From positions 1-39,283 of the forward strand of contig CAIQPS010000131.1 in the NCBI GenBank assembly GCA_903873715.1: a DNA stretch of 39,283 bases. Direction: 5' to 3'. The position numbers and the translations under genes are program-made. The DNA is from an uncultured Actinomycetes bacterium (lineage in GTDB: Bacteria > Actinomycetota > Thermoleophilia > RBG-16-64-13). A model generated the notes under the pieces. The model was not told the origin of the DNA and did not search any database. It saw nothing but the letters and a program-made list of their open reading frames with translations. Positions 25,756 to 33,729 of the stretch are shown piece by piece; the stretch's first letter is position 1; each line of letters starts with the position of its first letter.

Positions 25756-26460
25756 CTAGTCTCCTGTGAGTGACACGTCGGCCAGCGAGATCTCGGTGAT
25801 GACGTGGGAAGCGATGGCCGTGTTGACCGCGAGCGTGGCGGCGTCGTCGGCGTCCATGGAGAAGGCGACGAGTATGTAGTAATCCTGGAAGAGCACGCTG
25901 ACGTCCATGTTGTTCTCGTTGTAGAAGGACTGCAGCGATTTGGCCCCCGAGCCCGGCAGATCGACAGGAGCGACGGGGATACCCTTCTTCGATTCCTCGA
26001 AGGCCCACTTTGCGTTGTGCCCCAGTTTCAGTTCGGCAGACGGGATCAGCGCGTTCTGGGTGAGATACAGCATGGCGTAGACGACGGTGCCGCCCTCGAA
26101 CTCGTACTGGTATTCGGCATAGATCTCGCCCGTGTCGGTGATCTTGCTCGAGACGTCGATGATGGAAGCAGTCACACCCACCATGCTCGAGGCCTCTTCG
26201 GCCGTGAGCAGCTCCTCGGGCACGAGAACCTGTTCGAGTGCACCGGACGCAGAGGGGTCGACGGTGGTCGCCGGGCCCATCTGGGTGTCGGCCTCGGTGG
26301 TGGAGGACGAGGTATCCGCGTGCACCAGTCCGGCGGACGAAGTGGTGCCGGCCGCGGTGCTGGCGGTGCTGCCGACGGTGCCGTTACACGCGGTGAAGGT
26401 CGCGAGGACGAGGGCCAGGAGAAGGAGAAGACAGGGTGCGAGGTAGCGCGATCGGCTCAT
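25756..26460 (-). CDS. Putative lipoprotein of unknown function
   Basis: ATG 26460 begins SRSRYLAPCLLLLLALVLAT and a weak lipobox (FTAC); AAAAGGA lies upstream. An earlier ATG at 26505 is possible. A Thr/Ser-rich linker (about 25-65) leads to a folded domain of about 150 residues (LLTAEEASSMVGVTASIID, YAEYQYEFEGGTVVYAMLYL, FEESKKGIPVAPVDLPGSGA, VLFQDYYILVAFSMD). The shape recalls small secreted proteins of the DUF3558-like type, but I cannot assign a family. It is the only gene between copies B and C of the tRNA-derived repeat, so it may be the cargo of a small integrated element. Confidence 0.75.
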   Translation of the reverse strand: MSRSRYLAPCLLLLLALVLATFTACNGTVGSTASTAAGTTSSAGLVHADTSSSTTEADTQMGPATTVDPSASGALEQVLVPEELLTAEEASSMVGVTASIIDVSSKITDTGEIYAEYQYEFEGGTVVYAMLYLTQNALIPSAELKLGHNAKWAFEESKKGIPVAPVDLPGSGAKSLQSFYNENNMDVSVLFQDYYILVAFSMDADDAATLAVNTAIASHVITEISLADVSLTGD

Positions 26461-26944
26461 GATGTCGGTGTCCTTTTCGGTGGAGCATCGGGACTCAACA
26501 GACATTCGGTTGCGCAGGCCTCATTTCGTCGGCCGCAGCCCCGCACGATACCCACCGCCTCGCGCAAAAGAAAGCGGGCCGCCACACCGTGTACTCGAAG
26601 AGAGTACGGGGTGATGGCCGGGCGGTCCCAGACGGTGGCCGGGCGGTCGCGGGCGATGCCGGCAGTCGCCACCGACGGCTGAACCGGGGTTTCCTGAACC
26701 TCGAGCGTAGGTTCGAGTCCTACCGGGGGCATCACAGGCTCTTGGAGAACGCGCGGCGCGGTGTGCCCAACGACGCCGGCCGCTTGACGGTTCGCGGCTT
26801 CGTGTCCGGGCCGACGGATAGTATGTAGATGCCGAGACGGTGGGCACTCCCGCCGAGGCCGAGACTCCCACATGAAGCCCCTCCTTCTTCTCCGGCCTCC
26901 TCGGCACTCGCAGCTCTCCCCGCCTACCCACAAGGAGGTCTGTC
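26461..26944. other. Intergenic right arm of the tRNA-Arg scar
   Basis: No convincing gene in 484 bp. The stretch TGGCCGGGCGGTC occurs at 26615-26627 and 26636-26648 (period 21), GTACTC/GAGTAC forms a small inverted repeat (26591-26607), and the tRNA-derived copy C lies at 26674-26731. The minus-strand frame reading VGLEPT here is the antisense of that tRNA fragment. Confidence 0.6.
26674..26731 (+). repeat. att-type repeat, copy C, tRNA-Arg 3' fragment
   Basis: The first 22 bases equal copy B. From 26688 the sequence equals the tRNA-Arg 3' half (43 of 44 positions to 26731). The 5' half of the tRNA is missing, so it is a remnant, not a tRNA gene; this is what an attR site left by integration at tRNA-Arg would look like. 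Confidence 0.88.
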
Positions 26945-27628
26945 ATGGCCCGCCACTTCGACTACTTCGACGACTGGAAGACCGAGATCCTCGAGTGCCC
27001 GAAATGCGGCTGGAAGGGGACCTTCGAGGAGGGTGATGTCGGCTACTACGAGCAGCTCATGGACTCCTCCTGTCCGACATGCTCGTACCCCAACGATCCC
27101 ATGCTGGCCATCGTCTCCTATCCCACTCATGACGAGGTGGAGGCCAACCTCGACAAGCTCTCGGTCCGGGAGCGGAGCGCCTATCGCCAGCGGAAGCGGC
27201 ACGAGCAGCTATGGGAGACGTACTGCCTGCGGAGACCAGAGCAACTCCCCGACCTGGAGGGCGATGAGATCACGCTCATCTGGGACATGGAAGACGTGGG
27301 GGACGATTCTTGGACGGTGATCCGTCACGGCGACAGGGTCGTGTGGAGGGAACCGGCGTGGTATGAGTGCTATCCCCGCTTCGACGCGATGTTGTACCTC
27401 CTCAAGCGCAAGTACGGGCGCCGCCTGGTGGACGTCGAGCCGACCTGCGGGTCGTGGGGGTGGCTGTGCGGCGATCGGCTCGCCTCGATCCGCTGGGTGG
27501 ACGGCTGGCGGGCGAAGTTGAGGGAGACCACCCCCGAGCCCGAGCCCGAGGCCCGATCGGCTCCGCGGCGGCCGTGGTCGCGGATGAACGACTTCTTGCG
27601 AAGTCTCTGGCATTTCTTCCAGCGGTGA
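26945..27628 (+). CDS. Zinc-ribbon protein of unknown function
   Basis: ATG 26945 follows AAGGAGG. The 227-residue cytosolic protein starts with a zinc ribbon (CPKCGWKGTF, then CPTC about 25 residues on). The middle is charged (DEVEANLDKLSVRERSAYRQ), and an acidic segment follows (DEITLIWDMEDVGDDSW). A second Cys pair occurs in CGSWGWLCGDRLAS, before a Pro/Glu-rich linker and basic C-terminus. I do not recognise a function. It lies just outside the right end of the tRNA-Arg scar and is convergent with the glycosidase. Two small palindromes (27638-27649 and 27653-27664) separate them. Confidence 0.8.
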   Translation: MARHFDYFDDWKTEILECPKCGWKGTFEEGDVGYYEQLMDSSCPTCSYPNDPMLAIVSYPTHDEVEANLDKLSVRERSAYRQRKRHEQLWETYCLRRPEQLPDLEGDEITLIWDMEDVGDDSWTVIRHGDRVVWREPAWYECYPRFDAMLYLLKRKYGRRLVDVEPTCGSWGWLCGDRLASIRWVDGWRAKLRETTPEPEPEARSAPRRPWSRMNDFLRSLWHFFQR

Positions 27629-27678
27629 CCCGGGCGCATCCACGTGGATCCAGAGCGGCCGCTCCATCCCCGACGCCC

Positions 27679-29757
27679 CTACTTGTAGACCTCCAGCTCG
27701 AACAGCCGGATCCGCTCCGTCGCCTGGTTCCAGGCAGTGGAGTACATCCGTACATACCGTGCCGTCGCCGGTGAGAAGGTGATGGTGTCGGTGCCGCCGT
27801 TGCCGGCGAGGTCCTCGAAAACCGGGATCCAGGTGGCATTGTCGGCGGAGACCTCGATCCTGTACTTCGTTGCGTAGTAGCCGCCCCACTTCAAGACCAC
27901 TTTCGAGAGCGGCTGGGCACTCCCCAGATCGACGACGATCCATTCCGAAGGCCCGCCGTTGCTCTTGCGGGTGCGCCAGTAGGTGGCCCCGTCGCCGTCG
28001 ACGGCCTTGCTGCCGTTCTGGCTGAGGCTGTAGTAGGTGGAGACGGTCGCCGGCCGGCCGAGCGCCAGGTTTCCGGACCCGTCCGGCGGGGTCGTGGCCG
28101 ATGCGGCAGCGCTTGGCCCGGAGACGTTGCCGGCCGCGTCGTAGGCCTTGACGGAATAGGCGTAGGTCGTGCTGGGCGCCAGACCGCTGTCGGCGTAGCT
28201 TGTGCCGGTGCACGTGCCGACCTGGACTCCTCCCCGGAAGATCCGATAGCCCGACACGCCCACGTCGTCGGTCGCCGCCGTCCACGAGAGATCGATCCGG
28301 CTCGACGATATCGCGGTGGCCGTCAATCCGGTGGGTGCGGTCGGAGGCTGGGTGTCGCTGCCACTCCCGCCGAAGGTATCCGTATACGTGCCGGCCGCCG
28401 GGTAGGTCTTGCTGTAGGTGTTCCCGGCGATCACGACGTTCAGCGTGAAGGGGCTGTCTGTCGACACGGTGACGACGGCCGGGCCGGCCGCGGAGGCGCG
28501 CCGCGCGGCCGTGACCGAGACGATGTTGTCACCGAAATGCAGGTTGCGCATGCCGTTGGGCTCGGTGAGGAACATGTGCCAGGTCAGCGAGTCGTGAGGG
28601 GCGTCGGCGCTGAGGCCGATGAGGAAGTCGACGACGCCGACCAGTACGGCCGCACTGCTCCAGGTGAGGTTCGTGCCCCCGTAGATCCGGGGCTGGTCAG
28701 GGTAGTAGTTCTCGCCCAACGCCCCGGAGGTCGCATAGCTCTGGTAGGTCATGTCCAGGTCCCGCCAGGCCAACTGATGCGCCTGCTCCCAATAGCCGTA
28801 GAAGGACAGCGCCTTTTCGGCGGTGATGACGTCCGGCGGCCAGGTCGGCCCGTTCCACTTGCTGCCGCTCATGTAGTACGAGCTGTCTGCGGACACGGAA
28901 GGCACCGGATGCGCGCGCCAGAACTCGTCGGGATCGGTGATGTGCGCGACCATCGCCGCGGCCTGGCTCGGACTGCAGGCCCGGGCGATCAACGTCCAGA
29001 ACGCCTGGGGTGAGTGCGTGTTGGTCATGTAGGCGTGACTGGCCGCGTCGAGGGTCTCGAAGTAGCCGGTGGCCGGGTTCCAATGGAGGCGGTCGATGTC
29101 GGAGACGAGCGTGGCGTAGGCGCTGTTCATGGCCGTCTGCGCCGCCGTGTCGCCTGCCACCTCGGCGATCTTCGCCGTGTAGTAGGCGGCAGCGGCCATC
29201 TGGGAGATTAGGTCGATCCGGGCATAGCCGTCGTCCACGGTGCTCTCCCGCCCGCTGCCGAACTTGCCGGCCCAGGTCCAGGAACCGTCCGCACGGTGGT
29301 AGGTCGGGCTGTTGTAGAGGTAATTGAAGTAGTCGACCAGGTGGCGAAGCACCGTCCGGCCGTTGATGACCTTGGTGAAGCGGGCCTTGTCCCCGGTCAC
29401 CAGATAATGCTCCCACTCGGTCCAGGCGAAGAAGGGCGGGTTGATCTCGGAGTTGAATCCGCCGTTCTTCTCGCCGAGCTTCTGGCCCATGAAGCCGTTG
29501 GCCAGTTGGAAGTAGTAGAAGTTGTTCTGGGTCTCGATGGTGGGGAACTGGTAGAAGCCCCACTTGTTCCCGATGGTCCCGTAGAGCGTGTCCCACTGGA
29601 AGATGGAGTTGCTGGCGCCGAAGCCCTCGTCCACCCACCAAGGGCTGAAGAACTTGGGGTTGTAGAGGATCAGCCGCTTCTCGTTCGCCCACGCGAAGTC
29701 GTACATCTGCACCCAGCCCGGATGGTCCCCGAGGACCGGCACGGGCAGGTCGGCCAA
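27679..29757 (-). pseudogene. Glycoside hydrolase (MGH1-like) with FnIII and F5/8C domains, 5'-truncated
   Basis: The frame is 692 residues from TTG 29757 and closed upstream by a stop at 29800-29802. No signal peptide, ribosome site or family N-terminus precedes the first motif (LPVPVLGDHPGW). The (alpha/alpha)6 catalytic domain (1 to about 385) resembles clan GH-G/MGH1-like enzymes: FQWDTLYG, GRESTVDDGYARIDL (Asp175/176, candidate acid) and GENYYPDQPRIYGG (Glu349, candidate base). A beta domain (about 385-480), one fibronectin III domain (about 485-575) and an F5/8C/CBM32 domain (about 578-692) follow. Such enzymes are normally exported, so the N-terminal export signal and probably several hundred residues are missing. 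It may be inactive. Confidence 0.75.
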
Positions 29758-29786
29758 GTCCGGGTCGCCCTTGTCGACGGCGAGAG

Positions 29787-30032
29787 CCGGGGATCCTTCT
29801 CATCGTCCCCGGGATCGCAGGTTTCGTCTGCATCAGCTGGTTCTGGACATTGCCCGGGATCCTTCTGGTTGTCGGGGGGATCCTCGAAGCGGTATCCAGC
29901 CCGGCGCCTGTGGCGGCTCCTCAGGTCGTCTACGTCCAAGCGGCGCCCGTGCCCACGCCGCAAGCGGCACCAGCCGCAGTCCCGGAAGCGCCGGCGGCCT
30001 CGACCACCGTACCGACCGATCCTGCGAGCTGA
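29787..30032 (+). pseudogene. 5'-truncated membrane protein gene fragment
   Basis: The frame reads PGILLIVPGIAGFVCISWF then LPGILLVVGGILEAVS, two hydrophobic segments, and an Ala/Pro-rich tail (VQAAPVPTPQAAPAAVPEAP) to TGA 30032. No start codon or ribosome site exists in frame upstream; before 29787 the frame reads antisense to the glycosidase. It looks like the C-terminal part of a small membrane protein with a Pro/Ala tail. Only the last 60 residues follow a possible TTG at 29850. Its missing 5' end meets the missing 5' end of the divergent glycosidase. Confidence 0.6.
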
Positions 30033-30190
30033 ATCCGAGGCTTGCGCCCGCGGCGGGAGTCGCCGCGCAAGACCCCACGCGAGGCAACTGATCGCGTAGA
30101 CGCGCCGGACGGGGCCGATGTCCACCTGGGTGGCGGCCTCTGCCCCCTTCGCCTGCGCGTCCGCGCACCGGCCGCCTTGCGCCTGTCTTG

Positions 30191-30219
30191 TTGCACTTTC
30201 ACCACCAGGTTAATAATAT
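30191..30219 (+). promoter_or_regulatory. Promoter for the 8+8 repeat secreted protein
   Basis: TTGCAC (30191-30196) and TAATAT (30214-30219) are exactly 17 bp apart in an AT-rich patch, giving a leader of about 68 nt before GTG 30294. Confidence 0.8.
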
Positions 30220-30293
30220 GGGCGTGTTGACCTCTTGGATAGGACATCGTCCGCGTTGCCGAGTCCGCCCGGCAAAGGTGAAAGGAGTCAGTC

Positions 30294-33200
30294 GTGAGCC
30301 GCAAGGTGATGCTCGTGCTGGTGACCGCCGTCGCGATCCTGGGGGTGCTGCTCGTACCCGGGCTGGCAAGCGCCACGAGCGCGCCGGAGACGTTCGACAT
30401 CGTGCGGCTGACCGACAACAACTACGACGACATCGACCAGCAGGTCTCAGGCGACCACGTCGTGTGGTCGCGTTCGACGACCAACGAGGCATACGCCTGG
30501 GTGAACGGCGGCAGTATATGGAAACTGTCGGTGTCTCTGGGCTCCGCCTCGCAGCCGGTGGTTTCCGGTAACAGGGTCGTGTGGGTCGAACTCAGGGAGC
30601 AGGGGGGCGTGCCCGAGTACGACATCGCCTATTCAGACAACGGCGGATACTCGCAGATGGTGCTGACCATGACTGCGGCGGACGAAGACTCCCCTCAGGT
30701 GGATGGGGATCGTGTCGTCTTCGAGCGGACCCCTTCCGGCGGGACGCGGGATATCTACGTCTACACCTGGGGACCCTCGGGTGGCGAGACCAGGATCACC
30801 GACAACGCCTACGAGGACGTGGAACCCCAGATCTCGGGCGATAGGGTCGTCTGGCTGGGAGCGGCCGGTGCCGGCGGCAACAACGAGGTGTTCACCTGGG
30901 AGGCCGGCGGCGATGTCACCCAGATCACCGACGGCAGCTACAGCGCATCCCGCGTCCAGGTGTCGGGCGACAGGGTCGTGTGGCAGGGCAACGACAAGAT
31001 CTGGACGTGGACGCCCACCAGCGGCGGTCCGCAGGAGATCGGCAGCGCGGTCGGGACGTTCTGCCTCGACATCTCGGGCGACCGGGTCGTATGGAACGCC
31101 ATCGGCGGCGCCGGCGACGTGACCACCGACAACGAGATCTTCACCTGGGTGGCGGGCGACTCGGCCCCGACCCAGATCACCGATAACGGGATCATCGACC
31201 AGGTCCCGCAGGTCTCCGGCGATAGGATCGTGTGGGAAAGCTATAGCGGGAGCGACAGCGTCACCACCGACCCGGAGATCTTCACATGGAGGGCCGGCGT
31301 CGGCACCAGCCAGGTGACCGCCAACGACTACGATGACTACGATCCGGTGGTCTCCGGAGACCGCATCGCATGGGACGGCTGCCCGCCGGACCACGCCAAC
31401 GCCTGCGAGACCTACACGGCCGTCCTCGTCGACCTGGGCGCGCCCACGGTCTCCGACGTCGCTGTCGATCCGGCCTCACCCACCTATGGCCAGTCCGTCA
31501 CCGTGACCGCCACGGCCGCGGACGCGGCGACCGCCATCACGTCGGCCGAGTACAAGGTGGACGACGGGGCGTGGAAGCCCATGTCGGCGGCCGATGGCGC
31601 CTTCGACGAGCTCAGCGAAGCCGTCACCGCGAGGGTGCCGGACATCCTGAGCCTCGGGTCGCATACCGTGTACGTGCGGGCCACAGATTCGACAGGCCAG
31701 ACGAGTTATGGTGACGCCCACGCGGACTTCACGATGGCTGGGGAACTCGGCGCCCAGTCCTACCGCCAGACGCGCCTGACGCCCAGCGTCGCCTACATCG
31801 ATCATGTCTGCGTCTCCGGCGACCGGCTGGCGTGGATCGAGCAGGACGACATCGGGAGCCATGTCGCCGTCTGGACCACCACCGCCGGCGGGACCCCGGA
31901 GCAGGTGAGCGCCGCTGGATCGGTCCCCGACTCGCTCCGGATCTCGGGCGACCGCCTGGTGTGGTCCGCCCGTACCAGTGGGGTCCCAAACGGCGTCATC
32001 CTCACCTGGACGCCGCCGTCCGGCGGTAGCGGCGGCCGTGTCGAGGTGACCGACGGGACCTACGACTGCTACGAACCGGACGTCTCCGGCGACATCATCG
32101 TGTGGACGGAGTCGGTTGCGACTTCCAACTCATACATCAAGGTCTGGGATGCGACGACCGCGATCAGCACCGTCGCGACAGTCGACACGATCGCGGACGT
32201 GTGGAGCCCCGTGGTCTCGGGCGACCGGGTGGCGTGGCTCGGTTGGGCGGAGGACACCGCCGACGTCTTCACGGCTCCATTGAGCGACCTCAGCGCCGAC
32301 GAACAGGTCACCCACACCGGGGGCAACGAGATCCATCTCTCGGTCTCCGGGGGCCGCTTGGTCTGGACCCTCGAGGACGATGCGGGCGAGTTGCAGGTCT
32401 ACACCTGGGTAGGGGGAGCCACCACCCGACTCACCGAAGGGGCCGTGGACGTGGATGCACCCAAGGTCGACGGTGACCGAGTCGTGTGGTACGCCAGCAA
32501 GCAAGAATCCCCGGACCCGGGCAGCATCTGGATGTACACCCCCAGCAACGGGGTCCAGACTCTCACCGGGAGCGGAGCACCGGAAGAGGCGGCGATGGGG
32601 ATCCGAGAAGTCACCGTCTCCGGTGACCGGGTCGCATGGACCGTCACCGGGACCGGCGGCGACCTGGAGGTGTGGACCTGGACCGACGCACACGGCTACA
32701 CCAGGTTGACCACGAACACCTCGAGCGATCTGCACCCGGCCGTCTCCGGCGACCGCATCGCCTGGGCCCGCACGAATGGCAACTACTCCGCGTCCGGCTA
32801 CGTTATGACGGCTGTCCCCGGCGCGGACACCGCGCCTGAAGCGGCGGGTGGGACCTCGCCCAACCCCGCCACCGGCACGGTGGCTCTCACAGTGGGATTC
32901 AGCAGCGCCGGTAGCACCGACGACGGAGCCGGGTATCTCGATTATTCCTGGAACTTTGGAGACGGGACCCCGGCGGGATCCGGCAGTTCGGTGTCGCACA
33001 CGTACTACAACTACAAAGCGGGCGGCTACACCGCCACGCTCACCGTCACCGACGCCGCGGGGCAGACCGACCAGTGCCAGTTCCCCATCACCGTCAACCT
33101 GCCGGCCGGCGTCACCAGTGCAGCGGCGGGCATGCGCTTGGCCGACATGACGCTCACCATCAAGACGGTGCGGACCAGCCACTACGGCGAGCTGCGCGTC

Positions 33201-33443
33201 CAGGTGACCGATCTGGCCGGGAACCCGGTGGCCAAAGCCAAGGTCACCGGCACGTGGAGCGGGGCGGTGGCCAAGAACGTGTCCGGCACGACCGGTTCCG
33301 ATGGATGGGCGACCATCACTTCCGCCAAGTACCCGGCGTCGTCGACGAAGGACCTCACCTTCACGGTCACCGGGATCACCAAGAGATACTGCGTCTACGT
33401 GACGGGGGCGAACGTCGTGCCGCTCTTCATCACGCGTATGTAG
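30294..33443 (+). CDS. Secreted protein with two eight-repeat propellers, Ig-like and PKD domains
   Basis: GTG 30294 follows AAAGGAG and begins a Sec signal (SRKVMLVLVTAVAILGVLLV ... ASA). Sixteen copies of a V-S-G-D-R-[VIL]-[VA]-W motif are present, eight before (residues about 35-375) and eight after (about 500-840) an Ig-like domain (about 380-480). Each repeat is about 40-50 residues, typical of TolB/DPP6-like beta-propeller blades. A PKD domain (about 845-930, YSWNFGDGTPAGSG) and a C-terminal Ig-like domain (about 945-1049) complete it. It has no anchor motif. The repeats make ligand binding likely; no catalytic residues are seen. The gene follows the truncated genes at 29.8 kb. Confidence 0.9.
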   Translation: MSRKVMLVLVTAVAILGVLLVPGLASATSAPETFDIVRLTDNNYDDIDQQVSGDHVVWSRSTTNEAYAWVNGGSIWKLSVSLGSASQPVVSGNRVVWVELREQGGVPEYDIAYSDNGGYSQMVLTMTAADEDSPQVDGDRVVFERTPSGGTRDIYVYTWGPSGGETRITDNAYEDVEPQISGDRVVWLGAAGAGGNNEVFTWEAGGDVTQITDGSYSASRVQVSGDRVVWQGNDKIWTWTPTSGGPQEIGSAVGTFCLDISGDRVVWNAIGGAGDVTTDNEIFTWVAGDSAPTQITDNGIIDQVPQVSGDRIVWESYSGSDSVTTDPEIFTWRAGVGTSQVTANDYDDYDPVVSGDRIAWDGCPPDHANACETYTAVLVDLGAPTVSDVAVDPASPTYGQSVTVTATAADAATAITSAEYKVDDGAWKPMSAADGAFDELSEAVTARVPDILSLGSHTVYVRATDSTGQTSYGDAHADFTMAGELGAQSYRQTRLTPSVAYIDHVCVSGDRLAWIEQDDIGSHVAVWTTTAGGTPEQVSAAGSVPDSLRISGDRLVWSARTSGVPNGVILTWTPPSGGSGGRVEVTDGTYDCYEPDVSGDIIVWTESVATSNSYIKVWDATTAISTVATVDTIADVWSPVVSGDRVAWLGWAEDTADVFTAPLSDLSADEQVTHTGGNEIHLSVSGGRLVWTLEDDAGELQVYTWVGGATTRLTEGAVDVDAPKVDGDRVVWYASKQESPDPGSIWMYTPSNGVQTLTGSGAPEEAAMGIREVTVSGDRVAWTVTGTGGDLEVWTWTDAHGYTRLTTNTSSDLHPAVSGDRIAWARTNGNYSASGYVMTAVPGADTAPEAAGGTSPNPATGTVALTVGFSSAGSTDDGAGYLDYSWNFGDGTPAGSGSSVSHTYYNYKAGGYTATLTVTDAAGQTDQCQFPITVNLPAGVTSAAAGMRLADMTLTIKTVRTSHYGELRVQVTDLAGNPVAKAKVTGTWSGAVAKNVSGTTGSDGWATITSAKYPASSTKDLTFTVTGITKRYCVYVTGANVVPLFITRM

Positions 33444-33729
33444 AAGACAAGGCGCGCTGCCGCACCGAGATGCAAGCGGCAGCCGGCCTCCCTCGTGCAT
33501 TGCTCGAGCGTGGGACGAATCGGCGGGTTAAGCGAGATGCTGTCCGTCGACTGTCCCACGACTGTCCCTCGGGACATGGCGCCCGCCACCTGCCTCCGGA
33601 TAATGAAGATGGGTATACGCGCACGCGACCCGTGGGGGTCGCGAGACGAACGATCAGTCAGGGATGGGTGCCTTTCCGGCGCCCGTCCGGTCCGCACGAA
33701 CGCGCGAACGGCCAAGGGAGGATGGGGGT
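33444..33729. promoter_or_regulatory. Leader region of the beta-helix giant gene
   Basis: CGACTGTCCC occurs twice in tandem with an 11-bp period (33548-33557 and 33559-33568), and TGTCCC/GGGACA forms an inverted repeat (33563-33576). Eleven-bp direct repeats are typical of OmpR-family regulator sites. A weak -10 candidate, TATACG, lies at 33614-33619. No gene is seen in the 286 bp. Confidence 0.4.

Noticed and set aside
25433-26684. Search for an integrase or excisionase gene
   Set aside because: No frame other than the lipoprotein has convincing start, length or motifs; no recombinase motif seen.
26685-26731. Second tRNA-Arg gene
   Set aside because: Only the 3' half is present; the acceptor 5' strand and D arm are absent.
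26457-26933. Minus-strand frame containing PPVGLEPT
   Set aside because: This is the reverse of the tRNA-Arg 3' fragment, a known source of false protein calls.
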